From positions 186,001 to 250,000 of the forward strand of contig NZ_RHPJ01000001.1 in NCBI RefSeq assembly GCF_004786095.1: DNA of 64,000 nt, in the 5' to 3' direction. The position numbers were made by a program, and so were the translations under genes. Of the stretch, positions 36,491-43,961 are shown piece after piece. Below the pieces are notes generated by a model. That model saw only the letters and a program-made list of their open reading frames with translations, was not told where the DNA came from and made no database searches. Position 1 is the stretch's first letter. Each line of letters opens with the position of its first letter. The DNA is from Serinibacter arcticus (GTDB lineage: Bacteria; Actinomycetota; Actinomycetes; Actinomycetales; Beutenbergiaceae).

Positions 36491-37348
36491 GTGACTTTTG
36501 AGAACGCGCAGGAAGCCGCCATCCGCTCAGCCATCATCATCGCCATCGGCGCGCTGCTGGTCGTGCTCGCGCGGTGGGTGCTCGGTCGGGTGGTCGGCCG
36601 GCTCACCCGCGCCCCTCGCGCGAAGGTGGAGAAGACGGGCAGGTTCACCGTCACCCTCGGCTCCGTGCCTGTCGACCACGCGCGCATCCGGCGCCTCAAG
36701 ACCCTGCACCAGCTGCTCGCCTCGACCCTGACCGTCGTCGTCAGCATCATCGTCTTCTCCGTCGTCCTGTCGGAGTTCGGTGTCGACATCGCGCCACTCA
36801 TCGCCTCGGCCGGCGTCGTCGGTGTCGCCCTGGCGTTCGGCGCCCAGTCGGTCGTCTCCGACCTGCTGGCCGGGCTGTTCATGCTCGTGGAGAACCAGTG
36901 CAACGTCGGGGACCGCGTCGAGCTCGGGGCCCTGGGCAGCACGCTCGCAGCGGGCACCGTCGAGGAGGTCGGGCTGCGGGTCACCACGATCCGCGACGAC
37001 GACGGCCGGCTCTGGTACGTCCGCAACGGCCAGATCCTGCGGGTGGCGAACGAGTCGCAGGGCTGGTCGCTCGCCGTCGTGGACATCGCGCTCCACCCCG
37101 ACACCGACCTCAACGAGGCGCGCGACCTCGTGGAGGACCTCGTCCGGACCGCGCTGACCGAGCCCGCGCTCGCCGGCCTGGTGCTGACCGACCGGGAGCC
37201 GACCGTCCGCGTCAGCGACATCTCGGCGACGTCGGCGGTGCTCCAGGTCCGCGCCAACGCCCAGCCGGGCGAGAATCAGCGCGTCGCGTCGGTGCTGCGG
37301 CGACGGCTCTACGGCGAGTTCACCTCGCGCGGGATCAAGCTCGCCTGA
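36491..37348 (+). CDS. Small-conductance mechanosensitive channel (MscS family)
   Basis: A 285-residue channel with three helices. TM1 is AIIIAIGALLVVLARWVLG, TM2 is STLTVVVSIIVFSVVLSEFG, and the pore helix is IASAGVVGVALAFGAQSVVSD followed by LAGLFMLVEN. The beta domain follows with EVGLRVTTIRDDDGRLWYVRNGQI. It protects against osmotic down-shock. The GTG at 36491 follows TAGGGT by six bases (leaderless). Confidence 0.92.
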   Translation: MTFENAQEAAIRSAIIIAIGALLVVLARWVLGRVVGRLTRAPRAKVEKTGRFTVTLGSVPVDHARIRRLKTLHQLLASTLTVVVSIIVFSVVLSEFGVDIAPLIASAGVVGVALAFGAQSVVSDLLAGLFMLVENQCNVGDRVELGALGSTLAAGTVEEVGLRVTTIRDDDGRLWYVRNGQILRVANESQGWSLAVVDIALHPDTDLNEARDLVEDLVRTALTEPALAGLVLTDREPTVRVSDISATSAVLQVRANAQPGENQRVASVLRRRLYGEFTSRGIKLA

Positions 37349-37390
37349 TCGCAGCCTTCCGAGGCGTTGCCGCTCGCGCCCTCGGGCAGA

Positions 37391-37426
37391 ACGACGGCGC
37401 CGTCCCCGAGGGGGCGGCGCCGTCGT
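37391..37426. terminator. Bidirectional hairpin between mscS and the EIIB gene
   Basis: A 17-pair stem (37391-37407 with 37410-37426, one U-G wobble) closes a two-base loop between convergent genes; the true loop is probably slightly larger. Confidence 0.8.
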
Positions 37427-37450
37427 CGTTCCTGCTGCTGGCGGGCGTGC

Positions 37451-37681
37451 TCAGCGCACGGCGTCGAGCTTGGCGGCCAGGTCGTCGGCCTCCGGGCCCA
37501 CCACGACCTGGACCACGTGGCCCGAGCGCACGACGCCGAAGGCGCCGTGGGACTTCAGCGCCGCGTCGTCGACGAGCGCCGGGTCGGCCACCTCCACGCG
37601 CAGCCGGGTGATGCAGGGCTCCACCTCGAGGACGTTCGCGGCACCGCCGAGATCCGCCAGGAAATCCAGCTCCTTGGACAT
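37451..37681 (-). CDS. PTS EIIB, glucose/GlcNAc family (stand-alone)
   Basis: A 76-residue EIIB domain with the phospho-cysteine Cys23 in EVEPCITRLRVEVADP and the family end GVVRSGHVVQVVVGPEADDLA. It is encoded alone, without an EIIC. ATG at 37681 is the normal domain start. An EIIA gene of the same family lies 3.2 kb away, on the other side of malQ and mscS. The membrane EIIC partner must lie outside the window. Confidence 0.88.
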   Translation of the reverse strand: MSKELDFLADLGGAANVLEVEPCITRLRVEVADPALVDDAALKSHGAFGVVRSGHVVQVVVGPEADDLAAKLDAVR

Positions 37682-37832
37682 GTGTGTGCCTCCGGGTTGT
37701 CGGGTCGAGAAAGGCCACGGCTTCGCGACCTCGCGCCCACCGTGACCCGGACCACTGTACCGAGGACCCGGCGTCCCGTGCACAGCCGTCCACCGGCCAC
37801 CCGCCCTCGTGCACGCCGCCTACCCTTGACGG

Positions 37833-38330
37833 GTGAGCACTGCACCCGGTCCGGCCTTCCCCAAGCCCGCCTCCACGTTCTACGACGAGGTCGGGGGCCA
37901 CGAGACGTTCGCGCTCCTGACGCAGCGGTTCTACGACGGCGTGCGCGCCGACGACCTGCTCGCGCCGATGTACCCGCCCGAGGACCTCGACGGTGCGCAG
38001 GAGCGCCTGGAGCAGTTCCTCGTGCAGTACTGGGGCGGACCGTCGACCTACTCCGACCTCCGCGGCCACCCGCGGCTGCGGATGCGCCACGCGCCGTTCG
38101 CCGTCACGCCCGCCGCGCGCGACCGGTGGCTCGCGCACATGCGCGCCGCGCTCCTGTCGCTCGACCTGCCACCCCTGCACGAGGCCACGCTCTGGGACTA
38201 CCTCGAGCGCGCGGCGCACGCGATGGTCAACGCGTCGGACGACGTCGACGTCCGGGCCGCGGCGCAGGCCGCCGTCCAGGGGGATCGGCCGACCCCGCTC
38301 GACCCGCCCCACGGACGGAGCCTGCTGTGA
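37833..38330 (+). CDS. glbO: Group II truncated haemoglobin
   Basis: A 165-residue 2-on-2 globin. Features are STFYDEVGGHETFALLTQRFYDGV, the YWGGPSTYSDLRGHPRLRMRHAPFAV segment with the proximal histidine, and WLAHMRAALLSL. GlbO-type globins bind oxygen and may detoxify NO or peroxide. TACCCT ends six bases before the GTG (leaderless). The stop overlaps the tesB start by four bases (GTGA). Confidence 0.92.
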   Translation: MSTAPGPAFPKPASTFYDEVGGHETFALLTQRFYDGVRADDLLAPMYPPEDLDGAQERLEQFLVQYWGGPSTYSDLRGHPRLRMRHAPFAVTPAARDRWLAHMRAALLSLDLPPLHEATLWDYLERAAHAMVNASDDVDVRAAAQAAVQGDRPTPLDPPHGRSLL

Positions 38331-39250
38331 CCGACGCGCGAGAGAGCGTGGAGGACGACCGCGTCCCGGAGGGTCACGAGGTGTTCGCCTCGATCGTCGA
38401 CCTGTTCGACCTGCACCGCACGGCGCCGCTGACGTTCGCCGGCGACTCGCTGCCGCACGCGAACAGGCGCATCTACGGCGGTCAGGTGTTCGGCCAGGCG
38501 ATCGTCGCGGCCGGGCGCACCGTGCCGGGCGACCGGTTCGTCCACTCGGTGCACGGCTACTTCCTGCGCCCGGGCAACCTCGACCACCCGCTCACGTTCG
38601 CCGTCGAGGAGCTGCACGACGGCGGCTCGTTCTCCGCGCGTCGCACCCACGCGCTCCAGGACGGCGTGCCGATCCTGTCGCTCATCGCCTCCTTCCAGGA
38701 GGACCAGGAGGGGTTCGAGCACGCGCTGCCCGTCCCGCTGGACGTGCCCGGACCCGAGGGGCTGCCCAGCTCGGACCTGCTGTTCCGGTCCTCGCCCGAG
38801 ATCACGCGGCGCTACCTCGCCCCGCGCACGGCGTTCGACGTGCGGCACGTCGAACCGCAGCTCTACCTCTCCCCCGATCCCGAGCCCGGCACGCGCCAGG
38901 CCATGTGGATCAGGGCGCACAGCGAGCTGCCCGCCTCCGCCGTCGCCGATCGCAACCTGCGCGCCGCGCTGCTGGTCTACGCGTGCGACCAGGCGATGCT
39001 CGAGCCGGTGCTGCGCCGTCACGAGCTGGCGTGGTCGACGCCGGGCCTGCTCGTGGCGAGCCTGGACCACGCGACGTGGTGGCACCGCGACGTCGACGTG
39101 ACGCAGTGGCTGCTGTTCGTGCAGGACTCCCCCGCCGCGCAGGGTGGTCGCGGGCTGGGCACGGCACGCGTCTACGACCGCGAGGGACACCTCGTGGCGA
39201 GCATCGCGCAGGAGGGCATGGTCCGGCGTCGTCAGCGGCCTCCCGCCTGA
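38327..39250 (+). CDS. tesB: Acyl-CoA thioesterase II
   Basis: A 307-residue double-hotdog thioesterase that releases fatty acids from acyl-CoA. The first hotdog has RIYGGQVFGQAIVAAGRTV and HSVHGYFLRPG. The second has LVASLDHATWWHRDVDVTQW, which contains the catalytic Asp, followed by a Gln-containing strand. Start is the GTG at 38327, overlapping the globin stop. The two form an operon, common in this group of bacteria. Confidence 0.93.
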   Translation: MTDARESVEDDRVPEGHEVFASIVDLFDLHRTAPLTFAGDSLPHANRRIYGGQVFGQAIVAAGRTVPGDRFVHSVHGYFLRPGNLDHPLTFAVEELHDGGSFSARRTHALQDGVPILSLIASFQEDQEGFEHALPVPLDVPGPEGLPSSDLLFRSSPEITRRYLAPRTAFDVRHVEPQLYLSPDPEPGTRQAMWIRAHSELPASAVADRNLRAALLVYACDQAMLEPVLRRHELAWSTPGLLVASLDHATWWHRDVDVTQWLLFVQDSPAAQGGRGLGTARVYDREGHLVASIAQEGMVRRRQRPPA

Positions 39251-39308
39251 CGCTCGAACCTGACCCGCCCACATCACCGGGGCGGGCCGACGGCGCTACG
39301 GTGTCGCC

Positions 39309-39890
39309 GTGCTCGAACTCCTCACCGGCCTCGGTCTCGCCTCCGCGTCGGGGCTGAACGCCTACGTCCCGCTGCTGGCGCTCGGCCTGCTCGGGCGGTT
39401 CACCGACCTCGTCACGCTGCCCGCCGGATGGACGTGGCTGGAGAACCCCTGGCTGCTCGGGGTGCTCGGGGTGCTGTGCCTGGTCGACGTCGTCGCGGAC
39501 AAGATCCCGGCCGTCGACTCCGTCAACGACGTGGTCCAGACGCTGGTGCGGCCGGCGTCCGGCGGGATCGTGTTCGCGTCCGGCGTGGGGAGCGAGACGG
39601 TCGCGGTGACCGATCCCGGCTCGCTGTTCGCGGACGGCAGGTGGATCCCGATCGTGATCGGCGTCGTCGTCGCGCTCGTCGTGCACCTGACCAAGGCGGG
39701 GGTCCGCCCGGTCGCGAACGCCGCGACGGTGGGGGTGAGCGCGCCCGTCCTGTCGACCGCCGAGGACGTCACCAGCATCGGTCTCGTGCTCGCCGCGATC
39801 CTCGTGCCGGTGCTCGTCCTCGTGCTGCTGGCCGGTGCGGTGGTGGCGGCGGTGCTGCTCGTGCGGCGGCGCCGGCGTCGTCGGGTGTGA
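39309..39890 (+). CDS. DUF4126 membrane protein
   Basis: A 193-residue membrane protein. The start LELLTGLGLASASGLNAYVPLLALGLLGR and the segment WLGVLGVLCLVDVVADKIPAVDSVNDVV (abridged) match DUF4126. Four to five helices are visible, ending in a poly-arginine tail (RRRRRRR). Function unknown. TACGGT ends six bases before the GTG start, so it is probably leaderless. Confidence 0.83.
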   Translation: MLELLTGLGLASASGLNAYVPLLALGLLGRFTDLVTLPAGWTWLENPWLLGVLGVLCLVDVVADKIPAVDSVNDVVQTLVRPASGGIVFASGVGSETVAVTDPGSLFADGRWIPIVIGVVVALVVHLTKAGVRPVANAATVGVSAPVLSTAEDVTSIGLVLAAILVPVLVLVLLAGAVVAAVLLVRRRRRRRV

Positions 39891-39934
39891 GACGAGACGG
39901 CCGCATACCCGGCCGTCGGGCGCAGACTGGGGGC

Positions 39935-41458
39935 ATGACGGACAAGCGTGTGGCAGCGGTGACCGGAGTCACCGGGTACGTCGGGGGACGCCTGGTCCCC
40001 GAGCTCCTGCGAGCCGGCTTCGCGGTGCGCGGCATCGCCCGCAACCCCGGCCGGTTGCGCGACCGACCGTGGCGCGGCGACATCGAGGTGGCCGAGGCCG
40101 ACCTGACCGACGCGACGGCGACGCGCGCGGCGCTCGAGGGCGTCGACGTCGTCTACTACCTCGTGCACTCCCTGTCCGCCGACGACACCTTCGCGGCCCG
40201 CGACCGCCGCGTCGCGCTGACGTTCGCGCAGGCCGCGCGCGAGGCGGGCGTGAAGCGCATCGTCTACCTCGGCGGGATGCACCCCGACGCCGAGCCGGGC
40301 GAGCTGTCGCTGCACCTGGAGTCGCGGCGCGAGATCGGCGACATCCTGCTCGCCTCGGGCGTCCCGACGGCGGCGCTCCAGGCCGCGGTCATCCTCGGCT
40401 CCGGCTCGGCGTCGTTCGAGATGATGCGCTACATCACCGAGCGGCTGCCGGCGATGGTGGCCCCGAAGTGGGTCGACACGCGGATCCAGCCGATCGCGGT
40501 GCGCGACGTCCTGCACTACCTCGTCGGCGCGGCCGACATCCCGTCCGACGTGTCGCGGACGTTCGACATCGGTGGACCCGAGGTGCTGACCTACCGCCAG
40601 ATGATGCACCGCTACGCCAAGGTCGCCGGGCTGCCGCGGCGCACGATCGTGCCGGTGCCGGTGCTGACGCCGCGGCTCTCGAGCCATTGGGTCGGCCTCG
40701 TCACGCCGGTGCCGACGTCGATCGCCAAGCCGCTCGTCGGGTCGCTGATCCACGAGGTGGTCGCGCACGAGAGCGACATCAAGACGTACGTGCCCGACCC
40801 GCCCGAGGGTCTGGTCGGCTTCGACCGCGCCGTGACGCTCGCGCTGGCGAAGATCGAGGGCGACGCCGTCGAGACCCGCTGGTCGGACGCGTGGCGCGTC
40901 GACCCCGGTCAGGGTCAGGCGAGCGATCCCGACTGGGCGGGCGGTTCGGAGCTGGAGGACGTCCGCACCCTCGACGTCGACGCCACGCCGGCCGAGGTCT
41001 TCGACGTCCTGCAGGCCATCGGCGGGGAGTCCGGCTGGTACTCGTGGCCGCTGGCGTGGCGCGTCCGGGGCATCATGGACCGGCTCGTCGGGGGCCCGGG
41101 CCTGCGCCGCGGCAGACGGTCGCCGAAGAAGCTGGCGCTCGACGACGTCGTGGACGTGTGGCGCGTGGAGGACGTGGTGCCAGGGACGATGCTGCGGCTG
41201 CGCGCCGAGATGCGCCTGCCGGGGTACGCGTGGCTGGAGTTCCGGCTCGAGCCGCACGGCGACGGCACCCGGATCACGCAGCACGCCGAGTTCCGGCCCC
41301 GCGGGCTGGCCGGTCAGCTGTACTGGTACTCGCTCGTCCCGTTCCACCCGCTGGTGTTCAGCCAGATGATCGCGGGGATCGGTGAGGCGGCCGAGGCCGC
41401 GAAGCGGGCGGCGGCCGAGAGCGGTCGCGCGGTGGAGGACGTCGCCGGGAGCGTCTGA
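39935..41458 (+). CDS. Atypical SDR with C-terminal DUF2867 (polyketide-cyclase-like) domain
   Basis: A 507-residue fusion. The N-terminal half is an NAD(P)-binding NmrA/atypical SDR domain: VTGVTGYVGGRLVPELLRAG, then VYYLVHSL and RIVYLGGMHPD. From about residue 345 a second domain begins at EDVRTLDVDATPAEVFDVLQ and includes GGESGWYSWPLAWRVRGIMD, a DUF2867/START-like fold. The pathway is unknown; similar proteins are annotated as nucleoside-diphosphate-sugar epimerases without proof. A CAGACT ends six bases before the ATG. Confidence 0.85.
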   Translation: MTDKRVAAVTGVTGYVGGRLVPELLRAGFAVRGIARNPGRLRDRPWRGDIEVAEADLTDATATRAALEGVDVVYYLVHSLSADDTFAARDRRVALTFAQAAREAGVKRIVYLGGMHPDAEPGELSLHLESRREIGDILLASGVPTAALQAAVILGSGSASFEMMRYITERLPAMVAPKWVDTRIQPIAVRDVLHYLVGAADIPSDVSRTFDIGGPEVLTYRQMMHRYAKVAGLPRRTIVPVPVLTPRLSSHWVGLVTPVPTSIAKPLVGSLIHEVVAHESDIKTYVPDPPEGLVGFDRAVTLALAKIEGDAVETRWSDAWRVDPGQGQASDPDWAGGSELEDVRTLDVDATPAEVFDVLQAIGGESGWYSWPLAWRVRGIMDRLVGGPGLRRGRRSPKKLALDDVVDVWRVEDVVPGTMLRLRAEMRLPGYAWLEFRLEPHGDGTRITQHAEFRPRGLAGQLYWYSLVPFHPLVFSQMIAGIGEAAEAAKRAAAESGRAVEDVAGSV

Positions 41459-41488
41459 CCGGTTGGTCGGCCCCCGCCGGCCGCGCTT

Positions 41489-41635
41489 CGATGTGCACGG
41501 ACGGCCGTGACGCCGGTTCGCTGTGCACCGGTGGTCGCCACGGCAGGCTCGCTGTGCACCGGTGGTCGCCACGGCAGGCTCGCTGTGCACCGGTGGTCGC
41601 CACGGCGGCGTCGGGGCGGCCATCCGTGCACAGCG
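41489..41635. repeat. 31-base tandem repeat cluster with inverted copy
   Basis: Two identical 31-base units (41519-41549 and 41550-41580), a third that diverges near its end (41581-41608), a degenerate copy before them (41489-41518), and an inverted partial copy (41620-41635) share the core GCTGTGCACCGGTGG or its variants. It lies in the gap after the SDR gene. Direct adjacency without spacers rules out CRISPR. Confidence 0.8.
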
Positions 41636-41650
41636 ACGACCCCTGACCCA

Positions 41651-41684
41651 CCCCGGCCCCGGCCCCGGCCCCGGCCCCGGCCCC
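41651..41684. repeat. Hexanucleotide repeat (GGCCCC)5
   Basis: Five exact GGCCCC units at 41655-41684, preceded by CCCC, follow the 31-base repeats. This may be slippage-prone and could form G-quadruplex-like structures on the minus strand. Confidence 0.85.
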
Positions 41685-41736
41685 GAGAGCAGCTCCCGGT
41701 AGCCGGTGATGGCAGGCCCACCGGGTGCCTGGCATC

Positions 41737-41799
41737 CCGGTTGTGCGCGCGTTCCGTCGCTTCCGGGCACGCGAAGCGACCGGACGTGCGCACCAACGG
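41737..41799. repeat. Long imperfect inverted repeat in the 41459-41893 gap
   Basis: Arms of roughly 27 bases can pair: 41743-41763 with 41773-41793 (18 of 21 positions), plus partly paired flanks CCGGTTG and CAACGG. It may end transcription from the SDR gene, from the convergent Hsp70-like gene, or both. I see no coding gene in the 435 bases between 41459 and 41893; they hold this repeat, the tandem repeats and the hexanucleotide run. Confidence 0.6.
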
Positions 41800-41893
41800 T
41801 GGGGACGGGTGCGGGCGGATGCCCACCCGGCCCGGCGGGACGGGGCTGCGGGGCTGGCGGGGAGGGGCCCGGCGGGTCCGCCCGCCCGCGACG

Positions 41894-43453
41894 TCAGAGG
41901 CTGAAGGTGCGGGCGAAACCGGTGCCGAGGTCGGTGAGCGTGAGGCGGATGACGCCGTCGGCGTCCAGGGTGTACGTCTCCTCCACGTCGTGCTCGGCGT
42001 CGAAGGGTGCGACCGGGATCGACTCCAGACCGCCGTCGGCAGCACCGGATCCGTCTCCCGTCGCCCCCTGCAGGGCCGGGTCGTAGGGGAAGACGAGCTG
42101 CGCGAAGGGGACGAGCGCACCCTGGGGGGCGCCGTCGTCGTCCACCGCGGTGTACTCCACGTACCGGAAGTGACCCACGTTGTGCGCGGGCCGGTAGCGC
42201 CGCGTGATCGTGACGTCGCCCTCGCGCGGCACGCGGGCCGAGCGGGACAGGATCTCGTCGAACGCGAGCCCGCTCCCGGCGTCCCGCTCGCGGAACACAC
42301 CGAAGCCGCGCGAGAGCCGGTCCTGCAGCGTGAAGCCGCCGTCGGGGTCGGCGGCGATCGCCAGTCCGATCGCCGTCGCCGCGGCCGGGTAGGGCGAGCG
42401 GTGGACGCGTCGCCCGAACCGCTCGCGCAGGAGCCGCGGGACGAGCGGCAGCCCGGAGCCGCCGCCGACCAGGTAGATGCCGGCGACCGAGGCCAGCGGG
42501 GCACCGTCCTCGCCAGCGAGGCGCGCCACGAGCGGTTCCATCGCGGTCACGGACGCCTCGACGATCGGCGTCGCCGCCGCGTAGAAGTCCTCGGCCGCGA
42601 CGATCACGGGCAGGTCGCCGACGTCGAGCACGATGCGCCGCGTCTGGGGCGTCAGTCGCTCCTTGGCGTCGCGCGCGTCGTCGACCAGGCGGCGCCACTG
42701 CGCGCGCGTCAGCTCCGTCGACCCACCCGCCTCGCCCGCCAGCCGGACCGCGGTCTCGGCCAGCACGACGTCGATGTCGTCCCCGCCCAGCCGGTTGACG
42801 CCCACCGAGTCCAGCACCTCGTGCCGCAGCCCGTCCGCCTGCACGAGCGACGCGTCGAACGTGCCGCCCCCGAGGTCGTAGACGAGCACGTCGGTGCGGC
42901 GCGAGGACAGCGTGCGCGGCTGCCGGTGCGTGTACTCGAACCCGGCGGCCGACGGCTCGTTGACGAGCTGCAGCACGTCGAACCCGGCCCGTCGGAACGC
43001 CTCGATCGTCAGGTAGCGCTGCGCGGTGTGGGCGTGCGCGGGGACCGAGACGACGGCCTCGAGACGGCCTGGGCCGGCTGCGGCGCCGAGGCCGGCAGCA
43101 TCGCCGTCGTCCTCCCCCACCGACGCCAGCACGGCCGTCCGCAGCGCCCCGAGGTAGTCGGACAGCAGGTCCAGCACGGTGACGCTGCGCTCCCCGACGT
43201 CGATCCGCGTCAGGTGCGTGGTCCCGGCCTCGCCGAGCACGCGCTTGAACGACCGGACGTGCGGGGCGCCGTCGCGCGCGGCCTCGAGAGCCTCGAACCC
43301 GTGCACGAGCTCGCCACCGGAGAGGGCGACGACGCTGGGCAGGTACTCGTGACCGTCCCCGTCGGCGTCGCGGAACGTCACGACGGGGTAGTTGCCGCGA
43401 TCGGCACGGGCGACGACCGTGCGCGTGGTGCCGAAGTCGATCCCGAGACGCAT
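41894..43453 (-). CDS. Hsp70-family protein (DnaK-like ATPase without classical substrate domain)
   Basis: A 519-residue protein with the actin-like ATPase fold of Hsp70. Phosphate-1 is LGIDFGTTRTVVARADRG, phosphate-2 is VLVYDLGGGTFDASLV, the connecting motif is VNEPSAAGFEY, and the adenosine motif is GIYLVGGGSGLPLV. The region after residue 360 does not look like a DnaK peptide-binding domain. Start follows TAGGGT by seven bases (leaderless). The role is unknown; DnaJ or GrpE partners are not adjacent. Confidence 0.87.
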   Translation of the reverse strand: MRLGIDFGTTRTVVARADRGNYPVVTFRDADGDGHEYLPSVVALSGGELVHGFEALEAARDGAPHVRSFKRVLGEAGTTHLTRIDVGERSVTVLDLLSDYLGALRTAVLASVGEDDGDAAGLGAAAGPGRLEAVVSVPAHAHTAQRYLTIEAFRRAGFDVLQLVNEPSAAGFEYTHRQPRTLSSRRTDVLVYDLGGGTFDASLVQADGLRHEVLDSVGVNRLGGDDIDVVLAETAVRLAGEAGGSTELTRAQWRRLVDDARDAKERLTPQTRRIVLDVGDLPVIVAAEDFYAAATPIVEASVTAMEPLVARLAGEDGAPLASVAGIYLVGGGSGLPLVPRLLRERFGRRVHRSPYPAAATAIGLAIAADPDGGFTLQDRLSRGFGVFRERDAGSGLAFDEILSRSARVPREGDVTITRRYRPAHNVGHFRYVEYTAVDDDGAPQGALVPFAQLVFPYDPALQGATGDGSGAADGGLESIPVAPFDAEHDVEETYTLDADGVIRLTLTDLGTGFARTFSL

Positions 43454-43463
43454 GGTCCCGACC

Positions 43464-43961
43464 CTAGCGGCGATGGCGGAACGCGACCGGGGTGTCCAGG
43501 TGCGGCTCGAGGGCCGCGCGGTGCTCGGGCAGCAGGCGGGTCGGGGCGCCGGTCGCCGTCGTCACCATCACCAGCGTGGTCGTGGCGACGGCGTAGGCCG
43601 GGCTGGTCAGCGGCGGACCGATCCGCGCCAGGTCGGGTTCGACGTCGTGGATCGAGTAGCAGACCTCGATGCTCGACCCGCCCATCCGACCGATCCACAG
43701 CTGCACCAGCAACCCCGAGCGCGAGTGCGGCATCGGCCGCGCGTACTCCATCTCCTGGCGCGCCACGAGCGTCTGGACGGCGGCGCCGGGACCCATCGCG
43801 AGGATCGCCGTCGGCCACGGGTCGGGGCGCGCGTCGTTGGCCCAGAACGCCTCGATCCGCGCCTCCTCGAGCAGCGTGAAGGCGTCGGCGTTGTTGACGT
43901 GGCCGTAGGCGTCCAGGTCGCCCCAGCGCACCGCGACCGGGATCCGGAGCCGGGCGGTCAC
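43464..43961 (-). CDS. Hotdog-fold acyl-CoA thioesterase (4HBT/YbgC type)
   Basis: A 165-residue thioesterase. The active-site signature is VAVRWGDLDAYGHVNNADAFTLLEEAR, with the conserved Asp and HVNN, and a second strand QEMEYARPMPH. The GTG start at 43961 overlaps the stop of the upstream GTPase by four bases (GTGA). It is the last gene of the GTPase pair operon and may act on lipids linked to membrane remodelling, but that is speculation. Confidence 0.87.
   Translation of the reverse strand: MTARLRIPVAVRWGDLDAYGHVNNADAFTLLEEARIEAFWANDARPDPWPTAILAMGPGAAVQTLVARQEMEYARPMPHSRSGLLVQLWIGRMGGSSIEVCYSIHDVEPDLARIGPPLTSPAYAVATTTLVMVTTATGAPTRLLPEHRAALEPHLDTPVAFRHRR

Noticed and set aside
41519-41608. 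31-base repeats that could suggest a CRISPR array
   Set aside because: The units are directly adjacent with no spacers and no cas genes are nearby; this is a simple tandem repeat.
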